The notes beneath the pieces were generated by a model. It had not been told where the DNA came from and made no database searches. It was given only the letters and a program-made list of their open reading frames with translations. DNA of 64,000 nt from CAKMZU01 sp965248335. GTDB taxonomy: Bacteria > Pseudomonadota > Gammaproteobacteria > Pseudomonadales > DT-91. Each line of letters opens with the position of its first letter. Within the stretch, counting starts at the first letter, position 1. This document shows, one piece after another, positions 24,756 to 35,255 of this stretch. The stretch spans positions 1,054,001 to 1,118,000 of the forward strand of contig CBDFIY010000003.1 in assembly GCA_965248335.1 (NCBI GenBank), read 5' to 3'. A program made the translations under genes and the position numbers.

Positions 24756-27107
24756 ATGACGTTATCCTGTTATCACTGCTCACTGGATGTACCCGACTGG
24801 GCAGATGATAGCTTGCGGTTATTGCATGATAACCAAGCTCTCCATTTTTGCTGTCCTGCGTGCAAAGCCATTACTGAGATGATTCTTGGCCAAGGTCTGG
24901 GTGATTATTACGCGAAGCGAGAAGGACAAGCGCTGCTGACCCAGAAAGAAAACCCTGATTTTTTAGTGTGGGATAATGTCGCGTTACAAACCGAATTTGT
25001 GACCAATCAAAGCGATACGCTGCACATCAAGCTCTTTATCGAGGGGATGCACTGTACCGCTTGTGCATGGTTAATTGAGCATCATTTAAAAAAACAACAT
25101 GGGGTTGTGGCGGCTTCGGTCAATTATCAACAACAAGCGTTAATGCTTCAGGTAGAGAAAGAAGCTGCTTCAGTCAGTCAGTTAATGCATTTCGTTGCTG
25201 AAGTCGGTTATCGACCTTACCCGTTTCAATCCGATCAAATACAGCGCGCGCAGCAAAAAGAGCGAAAAACACAACTTAAACGCCTAGGTATCACTGCATT
25301 GCTTATGATGCAGCTGGTTATGTTGGCAGCAGGTGTTTATGCGGGCGATTATTTGGGTATATCACCGCATAACCGTCAACTGTTGCATGCTTTTGGTTTA
25401 GTCTTTTCCTTGCCGTTACTTTATTTTAGCGCATTGCCCTTTGTTAGTTCGGCCTTTATGGCGCTAAAAAATAAAACCTTCAACATGGATGTCAATATAA
25501 CGTTAGCCATTTTTGGCCTGTACGGTGGCTCGGTTGTTAGCGTAGTAAAGGGCGAGGGTGATGTGTACTTTGATTCTATCGCCATGCTGTGTTTGTTTAT
25601 TTTAATTGCGCGCTTTATTGAGTTTACAACGCGGCAGAAATTATCACAAAGTAAGGGCTTACTGCCGCGCTATGTAAATAAAAAAGAGGGAGACGGTTTT
25701 TCCACCTGCTTACTTGAAGACATGCAGTGTGGCGATACCTTTCTCGTTAAGCCGGGTGAAACCTTAGCTTTCGACGGCTGTGTGATTGAGGGCGATAGCA
25801 CCGTCAGCGAAGCTGTGATTACAGGCGAATCGGTTTCGATCAGAAAGCAGATAAATGATAGTGTGTTAGCAGGTTCAACCAACCATGATGGGAAATTGCT
25901 GATTAGAGTGACGCAGTCGGCAGGTGAAAATCTCATTGATCGCATTGATACGCTTGCAAGTAACGCGTCGTCACCAAAAAAGCGGGTCGATGATAAATTT
26001 TCAGCCTTATTTACAGGTGTTATCGGTTTGCTGGCGATAGCGACTTATATTGTATGGTTGTTCATTGATGCACACTCTGCATTTTGGATAGCGTTATCCG
26101 TTTTAGTGATAAGTTGTCCTTGTGCACTTTCTTTGGCTGCACCGACAGCAAGGGCGATGATTCAATACAAGCTACGTCAAAGCGGTATTTTGATAAAAAA
26201 CAGTGATGTGCTAGAGAAAGCATCAGTGATTACGCATATCTTTTTCGATAAAACTGGCACCTTAACGCAAGGCGATTTACAGCGTGTACGCTGTATTAAT
26301 TTATCGAAAAATCCAGATGCAGGTTTAATAGAAATAGCCAGCGCGTTAGAAAAATACGCAAACCACCCTATAGCAGACGCATTCAATTCGCCCAACCCGC
26401 CTTTAGCAGATAATGTTTCTATTATGCCGATGCACGGTATTGAAGGCGTTGTAAGAGGCGTTAGTTATCGTATCGGCAATGCTGATTTTTGCGCACAGTG
26501 GATAGATGCTAAGCCACACCCCGATTCGGGAAATACGTGGATAGGCTTGTGCACGCCCCATCAGTTTTTAGCCTGGTTTGAACTCAAAGATACATTACGA
26601 AGAGATGCAGCGACAACCATTACACATCTAAAAAAACGCAAGATACAGCTACATATACTCAGTGGTGATAGCTCCGCTGTTGTTGATCAGATTGCGGATG
26701 ATTTAGTTATCCCCTTCATAAAAAGTGCCAGTAGTGAACAGAAAATGGCGATTGTGCAACAGAGGCAAAAAGAAGGAAGCTTTGTGATGATGGTGGGTGA
26801 TGGGATAAACGATGCGCCGAGTTTATCATCGAGCCATTTATCATTAACTTTAGATAACGCCTCAGATTGGGTTAAAAACCAAACCGATGTCGTGTTGCTT
26901 GCAGGTGAGCTACAAGGCATTGAGAAACTACTCGACAGTGCGGCGTCGTTTAAAAAAATACACCGACAAAATATCGCATGGGCGTTAGGGTATAATGCGT
27001 TAGCGATTCCGCTGGCCATGGCGGGGTTTGTCACGCCACTGTTTGCAGCTCTCGGGATGTCGTTAAGTTCGATTGTGGTAGTGCTCAACTCAAGAAGGTT
27101 ACACTGA
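24756..27107 (+). CDS. ccoI: Copper-translocating P1B-type ATPase for cbb3 assembly
   Basis: A 783-residue ATPase of the CcoI/FixI/CopA2 type that exports Cu+ slowly for oxidase maturation. In order: an N-terminal Cys cluster (SCYHCSLD, FCCPACKAI), a heavy-metal domain (GMHCTACAWLIEHH, ~93-105), membrane helices, actuator domain (TGES ~355), CPC in SCPCALSLAAPTA, phosphorylation site FDKTGTLTQGD, and hinge MVGDGINDAPSL. Its stop overlaps the ccoS start. Confidence 0.95.
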   Translation: MTLSCYHCSLDVPDWADDSLRLLHDNQALHFCCPACKAITEMILGQGLGDYYAKREGQALLTQKENPDFLVWDNVALQTEFVTNQSDTLHIKLFIEGMHCTACAWLIEHHLKKQHGVVAASVNYQQQALMLQVEKEAASVSQLMHFVAEVGYRPYPFQSDQIQRAQQKERKTQLKRLGITALLMMQLVMLAAGVYAGDYLGISPHNRQLLHAFGLVFSLPLLYFSALPFVSSAFMALKNKTFNMDVNITLAIFGLYGGSVVSVVKGEGDVYFDSIAMLCLFILIARFIEFTTRQKLSQSKGLLPRYVNKKEGDGFSTCLLEDMQCGDTFLVKPGETLAFDGCVIEGDSTVSEAVITGESVSIRKQINDSVLAGSTNHDGKLLIRVTQSAGENLIDRIDTLASNASSPKKRVDDKFSALFTGVIGLLAIATYIVWLFIDAHSAFWIALSVLVISCPCALSLAAPTARAMIQYKLRQSGILIKNSDVLEKASVITHIFFDKTGTLTQGDLQRVRCINLSKNPDAGLIEIASALEKYANHPIADAFNSPNPPLADNVSIMPMHGIEGVVRGVSYRIGNADFCAQWIDAKPHPDSGNTWIGLCTPHQFLAWFELKDTLRRDAATTITHLKKRKIQLHILSGDSSAVVDQIADDLVIPFIKSASSEQKMAIVQQRQKEGSFVMMVGDGINDAPSLSSSHLSLTLDNASDWVKNQTDVVLLAGELQGIEKLLDSAASFKKIHRQNIAWALGYNALAIPLAMAGFVTPLFAALGMSLSSIVVVLNSRRLH

Positions 27108-27244
27108 TGCAAAGTCTTTATATTTTAATTCCTATCGCGGCAATTTTTGTTTCTGTCGCTATAGGTTTACTGATGTGGTCGGTAGATTCAAAGCAATTCG
27201 AAGACCTAGAGCGCGAAGCGAGTCGTATACTTGAGGACGATTAA
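27107..27244 (+). CDS. ccoS: cbb3-type oxidase assembly protein
   Basis: A 45-residue protein: an N-terminal helix (MQSLYILIPIAAIFVSVAIG), then LLMWSVDSKQFEDLEREASR, the signature of CcoS. It is needed for cofactor insertion into cbb3 oxidase. ATG overlaps the ccoI TGA by one base. Confidence 0.92.
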   Translation: MQSLYILIPIAAIFVSVAIGLLMWSVDSKQFEDLEREASRILEDD

Positions 27245-27928
27245 TTGACCCTCTCGCTCGCCATTGCTGCCTTTGGTTTAGGCCTTTTTTCATCCAGTCA
27301 CTGCCTCTTTATGTGCGGTGGCATTTCGCAGGCACTCACAAGCCAAAACAAATCAGACCCAGTGATTAAAACGCTGTTATTTCACTTGGGCCGAATAAGC
27401 TGTTATGCACTGTTGGGGCTGTTGCTTGGGGCAATCATTCATCAGTTTGCCATGGTGTATCATCAATTAAGCTTTGTGCTTCGGCATATCGCAGGTCTGT
27501 TACTCATTGCTATTGGTCTCTACCTAGCAGGCTTTGATCGATTACTTAAAAGCCTAGAAAACCATTTTTCATTCATATGGAAAGCCTTGCAGCCTTGGGT
27601 TAAACCTGTGATTGGTATGCAAAAAAAACGGCATGCGCTAGCACTGGGGTTTTTATGGGGATTTTTACCTTGCGGCATTATTTATTCTACCTTGCTATGG
27701 GCTGCATCAACCACACAGGGCGTTGATACGGCTTGGGTGATGCTGTTATTTGGTTTAGGTACCTTACCGAGTTTTCTATTGTTGGGCGTATTCAGCCAAT
27801 CTATCGTTCGATTCTTTCAAGCGAAAGGCCTGCGTATAGTGATTGGTGGCTTGTTTATTGCCTTTGGTTTGTGGACAATACTGCCGCTTTTTCCTGCATT
27901 TTCACCCATTCAACACCCGTTTTGTTGA
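27245..27928 (+). CDS. TauE/SafE-family membrane protein linked to cbb3 biogenesis
   Basis: A 227-residue protein with about six helices, carrying SSHCLFMCGGISQAL near the N-terminus and GFLWGFLPCGIIYS in the middle, typical of the DsbD-like sulfite exporter TauE/SafE proteins often found after ccoS. The TTG start directly follows the ccoS stop. It probably helps metal or thiol handling for the oxidase; this role is inferred from position. Confidence 0.85.
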   Translation: MTLSLAIAAFGLGLFSSSHCLFMCGGISQALTSQNKSDPVIKTLLFHLGRISCYALLGLLLGAIIHQFAMVYHQLSFVLRHIAGLLLIAIGLYLAGFDRLLKSLENHFSFIWKALQPWVKPVIGMQKKRHALALGFLWGFLPCGIIYSTLLWAASTTQGVDTAWVMLLFGLGTLPSFLLLGVFSQSIVRFFQAKGLRIVIGGLFIAFGLWTILPLFPAFSPIQHPFC

Positions 27929-27946
27929 GCATAAGAAGGTATAACG

Positions 27947-28405
27947 ATGACAACTGTATTTAAAACCCCGCACGAACTCCTTGATAACGTCGGCACCCAA
28001 CTTGGCGAAACGGAATGGTTAACTATCGAGCAGGATCGTATTGATGGCTTTGCCGATGCAACAGGTGACCACCAGTGGATTCATGTCGACCCAGTCAAAG
28101 CAAAAGATGGCCCGTTCGGTGCTTGTATCGCACACGGCTATTTAACACTTGCTTTAGTTAATTACTTTTTACCACAACTTATCGATGTACAAGGTATCTC
28201 TATGGGCGTCAACGTAGGGTTAGATCGTGTGCGTTTCCCATCGCCTGTTACTGTTGGCAGTAAAATCCGAGGTGTCGGTGAGATTGTTCAAGCTGAAGAC
28301 GTGAAAGGTGGCATTCAGTCTGTTGTTCGTGTCACTGTCGAAATAGAAGGCGCTACAAAGCCTGCTTGTGTTGCAGATACGATATCACGCTATTTTCCTG
28401 CCTAA
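27947..28405 (+). CDS. MaoC-like (R)-enoyl-CoA hydratase
   Basis: A 152-residue hot-dog-fold protein with the hydratase motif (FADATGDHQWIHVD, ~36-49) that carries the catalytic Asp and His, followed by FGACIAHGYLTLAL. The family hydrates 2-enoyl-CoA in fatty acid or polyhydroxyalkanoate metabolism. The stretch after it (28406-28655) holds only a hairpin and the pilin promoter region. Confidence 0.9.
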   Translation: MTTVFKTPHELLDNVGTQLGETEWLTIEQDRIDGFADATGDHQWIHVDPVKAKDGPFGACIAHGYLTLALVNYFLPQLIDVQGISMGVNVGLDRVRFPSPVTVGSKIRGVGEIVQAEDVKGGIQSVVRVTVEIEGATKPACVADTISRYFPA

Positions 28406-28418
28406 TATGTCCAATATT

Positions 28419-28444
28419 GCTTGATGGCTTTGTGGTCATCAAGC
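28419..28444. other. Hairpin after the maoC-like gene
   Basis: GCTTGATG and CATCAAGC form a perfect 8-bp stem with a 10-base loop. No T-tract follows on either side, so it is only a possible terminator or mRNA end structure. Confidence 0.5.
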
Positions 28445-28655
28445 CCATTCACGAATTCCTTTTGCCTGATTATCCTGATGAAACAATAGCAACTGATTTC
28501 AGCAAACAACTTTGCCACCCGTCACATAAATAATGCCGCCTATCCAAAGCGTATTGGCAGCGCTGTCATAACTCGTAATAATGCTAACCATAAAATAACA
28601 AGCTTAAAAAATACCTCGGCATAAAAATAAAAGAGGTTATATAGGGAGCGGTATT

Positions 28656-29192
28656 GTGTTTGCATTGCATGATCGATCTATACCCCAATTAAAACCAGAG
28701 AAAGGCTTTACGCTCATAGAGCTTATGGTCACACTGGCGGTCGTTGCCATTTTAGCGACTATTGCTGTGCCTGCTTTTACGGATTTCATTACTCGCACAC
28801 AAGTGCGTTCAGTCAATGTCGATTTTCAAAGCGATCTCAAATTTGCTAGCAACCAAGCCCGCTCACAAGGTGTAAATGTCACGCTTTCTGTGCGTGAAGA
28901 CAGCAATGATTGGTCAAGCGGTTATAACATCTGGATTGATGCAAACAGCAATGCAGCTGTAGATGCTGGTGAAACTGTACTGCGTTATCAGCATTCCATG
29001 CCTGAATCTGTAGAGATAACCGATGTATCACAAACCCCTGTTACAATAAAAAAATTTATTTTCGAGCGTTATGGTAATGTCAAAGGCTTACAAACGCTCG
29101 CAATAAAAACCTGTCCAAAGAACACCTCAAGTGTGGTTGGGTGTCGTAACCTGACGATCTTACCTTCAGGCATGGTAACAATGACTCAGTAG
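28656..29192 (+). CDS. fimT: Type IV minor pilin, FimT/GspH family
   Basis: A 178-residue prepilin with an 18-residue leader, cleavage motif KG/FTLIELMVTLAVVAILATI (Glu+5 present) and a C-terminal GspH-type domain. The GTG start with AGGGAG upstream is chosen; no ATG precedes the cleavage motif. It is the first gene of the minor pilin operon that primes pilus assembly. Confidence 0.9.
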   Translation: MFALHDRSIPQLKPEKGFTLIELMVTLAVVAILATIAVPAFTDFITRTQVRSVNVDFQSDLKFASNQARSQGVNVTLSVREDSNDWSSGYNIWIDANSNAAVDAGETVLRYQHSMPESVEITDVSQTPVTIKKFIFERYGNVKGLQTLAIKTCPKNTSSVVGCRNLTILPSGMVTMTQ

Positions 29193-29220
29193 AAAGCTTA
29201 ATTATTAAGGAGGTAAGGAC

Positions 29221-29754
29221 ATGAAACACCAACAAGGTGTGACCTTAATCGAAGTCGCCGTTTCTATTTTTATACTGGCTGTGGGCTTGCTTGGTTTGGC
29301 CAGCCTTCAGTTTATGAGCCTTCAAAATATGCAGCTGGCACAGCGTGCTGATAATGCCAATATTTATTTGCAACAAATTTCAGAATCGATGCGTAACAAT
29401 CAGACGGTGCTTGATACTTATGTGGGGTCATTTACTATCGATAAAACAACAGACATTACTTGTGAGCAAAATTGTACCTCAGCGCAAGCGGCACAAGCCT
29501 CGCTGGATCGGATAAAAAATACAATTTATACGAGTTTTGAAAAGCCTGTGTTGAATATCAGCAGCAAAGAGTTTGGCTCTTATATACTCAAAGAAACGCA
29601 ACCTTCACCCGATGGGAAAACCACAGAAACCATAGAAACAGAAATTACGGTAAACACCTATACCATTCAACTTGCGTGGAAAGTTTCTGGTAATTTTCTT
29701 TTAAGAACAGATGAAATACTCTCTAAGCAACAAACCTTAAGGGTCGTGTTATGA
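29221..29754 (+). CDS. pilV: Type IV pilus modification/minor pilin PilV
   Basis: A 177-residue prepilin: short leader MKHQQG, then VTLIEVAVSIFILAVGLLGL with Glu+5, followed by a soluble C-terminal domain. AGGAGG lies upstream of the ATG. It ends in an ATGA-type overlap with pilW. Confidence 0.9.
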   Translation: MKHQQGVTLIEVAVSIFILAVGLLGLASLQFMSLQNMQLAQRADNANIYLQQISESMRNNQTVLDTYVGSFTIDKTTDITCEQNCTSAQAAQASLDRIKNTIYTSFEKPVLNISSKEFGSYILKETQPSPDGKTTETIETEITVNTYTIQLAWKVSGNFLLRTDEILSKQQTLRVVL

Positions 29755-30776
29755 GTAAATTGCTACATAGAGATATGCAAGGATTTACGCTTGTAGAGCT
29801 CATGGTTGCACTTGCACTGAGTAGCTTTATGTTGCTCGGTGCTTTTCAGATTTTTGATGCCAACTTCAAGGCTTACAATTTGCTGGTATCAGACAGTAAT
29901 ATCCAAGAGAGCGGGCGTATCAGTCGCGCCATTATGATTAAAGATATTCAAATGGCGAATAACCTTGGTTGCCGCGTTAAAAGCCAGGGTTATATTGGCG
30001 CAGATATTTTTTTGACAGGTGCGCACCCCAATTTTGATTTGCAGCTGTTTGAAGGTTTTTCATTAGCAACCAATGTGGCGGCAGGAAAAGCAATTTCTGA
30101 CCTGAACAAACTACACACCACAGGTGATAACACGCTGGTTGAAAATAATACCGATGTGTTAACGCTCGCGAGAGCCACAGGCGTTGCATCACAAATGGTT
30201 AAGCACGATAAAAATAAAATAAAGATGACAGGTACGGAATTCAGAGCCGGTGACTACCTGATGTTAAGATCGTGTACGGATAGTATTTTGACTGAAATCT
30301 TTCAGGTGGTAGCAGTAATCGATAGCGTAAACAGCCAAATATTAACACTGAATACCGAGGCTCACGGCACTTACCTCAAAAACGGTGCGCAACTAATGGC
30401 AATTGCCGTTTACAAGCTCGAAGGCATCAGTTATTTCGTCGCTAAGGGTGCGGCGTCCACAGAGTATGAAACCGTTTTATCGCTCTTCCGTAAAGTCAAT
30501 AATCAGGCAGCAGAGGAATTTATTGCCGGTGTCGATGATTTGCAAATTAGCTATGAGACTACCGATGGCACGCTTTCTTCGTATGGATCTGGTAGCACCA
30601 AAAACCAAGTTGTGATAGCCAAAGCCATTCATGTACACCTTGTGTTACGCAGTGATAGTGCGCGTAATAACGGAATATTTACAGGGCCAGATTTTGGTAA
30701 AACGGACGGTTCAGCCTACCCCCGTGATGGCAAGCTACGTCGATACATCACTTTTTCTGGCAAAGTAAGGAGCTAG
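29751..30776 (+). CDS. pilW: Type IV minor pilin PilW
   Basis: A 341-residue prepilin with cleavage motif QG/FTLVELMVALALSSFML and a large C-terminal domain. PilW, PilV and PilX form the tip-complex with PilY1. It overlaps the pilV stop by four bases. Confidence 0.9.
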   Translation: MSKLLHRDMQGFTLVELMVALALSSFMLLGAFQIFDANFKAYNLLVSDSNIQESGRISRAIMIKDIQMANNLGCRVKSQGYIGADIFLTGAHPNFDLQLFEGFSLATNVAAGKAISDLNKLHTTGDNTLVENNTDVLTLARATGVASQMVKHDKNKIKMTGTEFRAGDYLMLRSCTDSILTEIFQVVAVIDSVNSQILTLNTEAHGTYLKNGAQLMAIAVYKLEGISYFVAKGAASTEYETVLSLFRKVNNQAAEEFIAGVDDLQISYETTDGTLSSYGSGSTKNQVVIAKAIHVHLVLRSDSARNNGIFTGPDFGKTDGSAYPRDGKLRRYITFSGKVRS

Positions 30777-30780
30777 TCAA

Positions 30781-31428
30781 ATGATCACACGGTTTAAAAA
30801 TAACCAAAAAGGTGCAGCCTTATTGGTTTCCTTGATATTACTTATTGTGCTCACACTGTATGGTTTATCAGCGTCAAATATCTCGGTTATGCAAGTACAG
30901 ATGACAGCGACCAATAACGATTCCCAATTAGCCCTTAGTGCAGCAGAGGCTGCTGCATCTGCTGCCATTATCGAGATAGAAACATTGGAAACATATGACG
31001 ACATAAGCGCTACTGATTTTTATTTTAAAGGTGATAGTGCGTTTGATCTTAGTGATGAGACCAAGTGGCAGGGGGATTCACGAATAAAAAGCCTAACGAA
31101 TGGTGCAATAAGTGCAGCTAATCAGTCCGCTGACTATTTTGTCGTTTACTTAGGCGTTATCAAAGAAGGTGATGGATCAGGTTCTTCAAACAGTCATGCG
31201 CAAAGGGCTGAGAAATATAGAAAGAGAAGCCCCCAGCTCGGCGATAGAGAAATTGATGGGGCGTTAGGGGGTAGTGGCAATGCTGTTGATAGCCACGGTT
31301 ATTTGACGAAAAACACGTTATACAAAATTGTAGCACGAGGCACCGGTGCGGATGTAGAAGGTAACCGTATGATCGAGTCCTACTACCAACGCACGTTAAA
31401 AATAAAACCGGAGGATACAGAGAAATGA
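30781..31428 (+). CDS. pilX: Type IV pilus assembly protein PilX
   Basis: A 215-residue minor pilin-like protein: MITRFKNNQKG then AALLVSLILLIVLTLYGLSA. As in other PilX proteins, it lacks the classical FTLIE but keeps the hydrophobic helix. It is the fourth gene of the cluster, with its stop overlapping the pilY1 start. Confidence 0.9.
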   Translation: MITRFKNNQKGAALLVSLILLIVLTLYGLSASNISVMQVQMTATNNDSQLALSAAEAAASAAIIEIETLETYDDISATDFYFKGDSAFDLSDETKWQGDSRIKSLTNGAISAANQSADYFVVYLGVIKEGDGSGSSNSHAQRAEKYRKRSPQLGDREIDGALGGSGNAVDSHGYLTKNTLYKIVARGTGADVEGNRMIESYYQRTLKIKPEDTEK

Positions 31429-34400
31429 GAACGTTACTGCTTGTTGTTGTGAGTCTGTTTCTGATTGATGGTGTGAAAGCAGCACCTGGAACGATTTCGC
31501 AGATGCCGTTGGGGCTTCAGAATTCTATACCCTCAAATTTGATGCTATTGATTGATTCCTCACGCTCAATGACATTTGATTTAAAACAAACTTGTATGAG
31601 TGATTATCAGTGTTCATATTATCAAGGTAATTACGGCACATTCGGTATGGGAGAAGGGTATTGGATTGGTAGACCTAACAGAGATGGCTACAGCGACGGA
31701 GAGTGGGGAGAAAGAAGCTATGGGCATTGTAGTAAATTAACGACACCAAAAGAATTAACCTGTTATAGCTCTAGAATATACATGGCTAAGATTGAAGCGA
31801 AAAAGCTTATTGATCAAATTGATGGTTTTTATACCGGCCTTATGCACTTCCATTACGACAGGTATGGAAGGAGTGAAGAGAGTATGTATAGAGGTGCAAT
31901 CTTAAGAGAAAATTTAACACTTATAGACTCTAAAGATACAAATTTTTTGGCTGCTAAAAATAAATTAAAGTCATCAATCGATAATATTGTGGCGTATGGC
32001 GGTACACCCGTTGCGGAAAGCTTTAGCGCAATAGGTCAATATTTCGCCTATAATTCGCCTGACGGATTAACTGTAACACCTACGCAATCAGATAAGTTTA
32101 AAATGACGAAGGATACAGATGATTCGAGTTATATTTTTGTTTCTACCCCCAAGTCTGATCCCGTAACGAATGTCTCCGTTAATACATATTTTAATTCGAG
32201 CTTATTAAATAATTATTCTGGAAAAAATCTGCCTTCTTATAATGCTTCCGCGAGTAACCAAGAATTAAAAAATAAGAAAATGGCATTTAAAGGGTGGTGT
32301 CAAAAGAGCTTTGCTATTGGCCTTACCGATGGCGTACCCTCAGTAGATGACTCCTCTAAAAGTATATTGGAGCAATACGAGCAATTTAAAAAACAGAATA
32401 ATGGGACAATAAAACCGTATTTAGTGAATAACGTTGGCGCTTTATGGGATATGGATTTACGCCCCGACCTTTGTGATCCACTTTTACTTGTCGAATTAAA
32501 TGACGAATTTAATTTAAGTATGTCATCTTGTAGTGATCTTATTACAACGTTACACCCAGTTTCAGGTAAGTCAGTTTATCGCACATTGGAAATGGAATTA
32601 GAAAACACCTCAGATGATAACCTTGTTGTTAATGATGGGACATTACATCGTTATAAAAATAATGTTCGTTCTTATATTATTGGTTTTGCTGAATTTAATG
32701 CGCAAAGCTCTGAAGATAAAGAAGCGATAAATCTGATGCAAACAGCTGCACGTGTAGGTGCAGGTAAATATTTTACAGCTGAAGATGGTAGTCAGCTATC
32801 TTCGGTATTTCATGAGATTTTAACAACTATAGATAGTACAGATTCATCAGCCTCAGGCATTGGACTCAGCCTCTCTTCTGGTATGGGTGATTTTATTTAT
32901 CGCTCGCGTTTTAATGCGGCAGATTGGTCTGGTGATTTAGGGCGTTATAACTTAGTGCGACAAGAGGGTGCAGTTGAGTTGAACGAGGAGGATAGAATTT
33001 GGTCAACGGATGATGAGGGGGCTTTTCCTGCGTCGCATACAGATAGAGTTGTTTTGACCTTTGATCCTAAGGCTGGTGTAGCGATCCCTTTTCGCTGGGG
33101 AAGCTTACCCGGCGGTCACCCACTGAAAAAAGACCTTAAGGTCTCACCTGAAGGAACAACGGATAAGCTAGGTAAAAAACGCCTTAATTACATTCGTGGC
33201 GATCAGTCGAATGAGTTATCTAATAATGGGTCCATAGGCTTTAGAAATAGAACAAGTTTATTAGGTGATATTGTACATAGCACCCCCACCTTTGTACCCA
33301 GGATTGCGGAAGGTGTTGAGTACGATCCGTACAACCTTACCGATCCATCTTTGCCAAGCTTGACGAGTCGCTGGAATGGTAGCATTACGCGTTATACCAA
33401 TGGAAAAACCTATAGCTCACCAGCAAGAAATAAAGATGTGGTTTATGTGAATGCCAATGATGGCATGCTACATGCTTTTGATGATGAAGATGGCAAAGAG
33501 ATTTTTGCTTATGTGCCGAGTTTTATCGCCTCGACTGAGGGGAAATCAGGCTTGCATTACCTGACGGATAAAAAATACGAGCACCGTTTTTATAATGATG
33601 GCACGCCTTGGGTAAAAGAAGATGTGTGGCTTTCAAGAAATGGTAAAGGCTGGCGCACATTATTGGTTAACCCTGTGGCGGCTGGTGGTAAAGGTGTTTC
33701 ATTACTTGATATCACGGATGTTCATAGCAGTACAAACCCCAAAGAGTCAGATGCGGGGGATATTGTCCTTTGGGAATTTACCCACGAAAAACTCGGTTAT
33801 ACCTATTCCGAGCCTTATATTGGCCCTATGCGAAACGGCAAGTGGGGTGTGATTATTGGCAATGGCTACAACAGCGATTCTGGAACAGCTTCTGTTTTTA
33901 TTGTTGATGTGGAACCCGATTTAAGTAACGGATGGGTAGAGGGCAGTAACTTTTATATTTTAGAGACAGGTGTTGGTCAATCGGATGAGTCGAGAGGATA
34001 TGGTAAAAATGGAATGTCGACTGTTGTTGCAGCAGATGTGTATCAAGATCCAGAAGGATGCGATGCAGACAAGCAAGGTTTACACAATGTTATCTCTGGT
34101 TCATGCAGAACAGTTCTATCAACAGATGATAGCAGTACTGCTGAAGAAAAAGCTAAGGCCGATAAACTCAATAGCACGTATTATCACCCAGGGTATGGTT
34201 CGATTGATCGCCTTTATGGGGGTGATTTGTACGGCAATTTGTGGGCATTTAATGTGGTGTCGACCGACCCTAAAGAATGGACAATTGATTTTGAAGGAAA
34301 GCCGTTGTTCAGAGTGCATCCAGACGCTAAAGGTAACCCTCAGCCTATTACTGCACCGCCCCGCATAGCATGGGCAGGGCCAAACCTTATGCGCTGCAAT

Positions 34401-35243
34401 GGCTACCTCAAAACATTGATCCAATATGCCGGAAAGCTCAGCTTAGAAGTTGTGGGAGCAGAATTTGGTGATCAAACTGTAACGCCTTATTCCACATGGG
34501 ATTTTGATGGGTTAACCATCCCTGATAGCTCAAAAACTGATGATAATGGCGAGACAGAAGCGGTTCGCCGCGGTTTAAGTTGTGGTCCTAATATCATGGT
34601 GACTTTTGGTACGGGGCAGTTTTTAACGGAAGACGATGTGGAAGATAAAACGCCGCGCGCTTTTTATGCCGTCTGGGATAACTATAAGAATAAGTTATCG
34701 AATTACCCTTTGACTCAAACTGATTTAGAGCAACGGATTTTTGCGACGACAACATCAACAGCAGGTGATCTTGTACGCACAATTAGAGATCCTGATGGTT
34801 TTGCCGATGGCGAATTTAAACTAACGCAGTGGGATATTACTGATGATTACGGTTGGTTCGTTGATTTCGATCAGCCCGGTGAGCGCTTAACCAGTTCGCC
34901 ATTTTATTCTGCAGTTACGAATGAAATCATGTTTTCGACCATTATTCCTGTGAATGAGGTGTGCGGCTCTGGTGGAATCTCGATGTTCAACCGATTAGAT
35001 TTGCTGTCAGGCTTACCCACGAAAGATGTACGTGTAAAATCTAACGTCACCAAAGATGGTGTTATTGGTTATCAGCTCAATGGCTTGAATTCAGGTATTA
35101 AGTTAATAGGCTCTGATCTCGCAGGTGGCGGTCAGTTTATCGCCATTGCCAAATCGCCCAGTTCAGGTTATGAGCCGATTAAAATTGTGAATACTGAAAA
35201 AGAGATGCGTGGTATCGTCAGCTGGTATGAAATCAAACAATAA
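31425..35243 (+). CDS. pilY1: Type IV pilus tip adhesin/anti-retraction protein PilY1
   Basis: A 1272-residue secreted protein. Signal peptide ~1-20 (LLLVVVSLFLIDGVKAA). The N-terminal half is a von Willebrand A-like domain with a MIDAS-like LLIDSSRSM (~40-48). The C-terminal half, from about residue 600, is the PilY1 beta-propeller (DVVYVNANDGMLHAFDDEDG, VIIGNGYNSDSGTASVFIVD, LYGGDLYGNLWAFNV). PilY1 caps the pilus, limits retraction and can bind host surfaces. The frame is intact. Confidence 0.94.
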   Translation: MRTLLLVVVSLFLIDGVKAAPGTISQMPLGLQNSIPSNLMLLIDSSRSMTFDLKQTCMSDYQCSYYQGNYGTFGMGEGYWIGRPNRDGYSDGEWGERSYGHCSKLTTPKELTCYSSRIYMAKIEAKKLIDQIDGFYTGLMHFHYDRYGRSEESMYRGAILRENLTLIDSKDTNFLAAKNKLKSSIDNIVAYGGTPVAESFSAIGQYFAYNSPDGLTVTPTQSDKFKMTKDTDDSSYIFVSTPKSDPVTNVSVNTYFNSSLLNNYSGKNLPSYNASASNQELKNKKMAFKGWCQKSFAIGLTDGVPSVDDSSKSILEQYEQFKKQNNGTIKPYLVNNVGALWDMDLRPDLCDPLLLVELNDEFNLSMSSCSDLITTLHPVSGKSVYRTLEMELENTSDDNLVVNDGTLHRYKNNVRSYIIGFAEFNAQSSEDKEAINLMQTAARVGAGKYFTAEDGSQLSSVFHEILTTIDSTDSSASGIGLSLSSGMGDFIYRSRFNAADWSGDLGRYNLVRQEGAVELNEEDRIWSTDDEGAFPASHTDRVVLTFDPKAGVAIPFRWGSLPGGHPLKKDLKVSPEGTTDKLGKKRLNYIRGDQSNELSNNGSIGFRNRTSLLGDIVHSTPTFVPRIAEGVEYDPYNLTDPSLPSLTSRWNGSITRYTNGKTYSSPARNKDVVYVNANDGMLHAFDDEDGKEIFAYVPSFIASTEGKSGLHYLTDKKYEHRFYNDGTPWVKEDVWLSRNGKGWRTLLVNPVAAGGKGVSLLDITDVHSSTNPKESDAGDIVLWEFTHEKLGYTYSEPYIGPMRNGKWGVIIGNGYNSDSGTASVFIVDVEPDLSNGWVEGSNFYILETGVGQSDESRGYGKNGMSTVVAADVYQDPEGCDADKQGLHNVISGSCRTVLSTDDSSTAEEKAKADKLNSTYYHPGYGSIDRLYGGDLYGNLWAFNVVSTDPKEWTIDFEGKPLFRVHPDAKGNPQPITAPPRIAWAGPNLMRCNGYLKTLIQYAGKLSLEVVGAEFGDQTVTPYSTWDFDGLTIPDSSKTDDNGETEAVRRGLSCGPNIMVTFGTGQFLTEDDVEDKTPRAFYAVWDNYKNKLSNYPLTQTDLEQRIFATTTSTAGDLVRTIRDPDGFADGEFKLTQWDITDDYGWFVDFDQPGERLTSSPFYSAVTNEIMFSTIIPVNEVCGSGGISMFNRLDLLSGLPTKDVRVKSNVTKDGVIGYQLNGLNSGIKLIGSDLAGGGQFIAIAKSPSSGYEPIKIVNTEKEMRGIVSWYEIKQ

Positions 35244-35255
35244 AAAGGTAGCAGG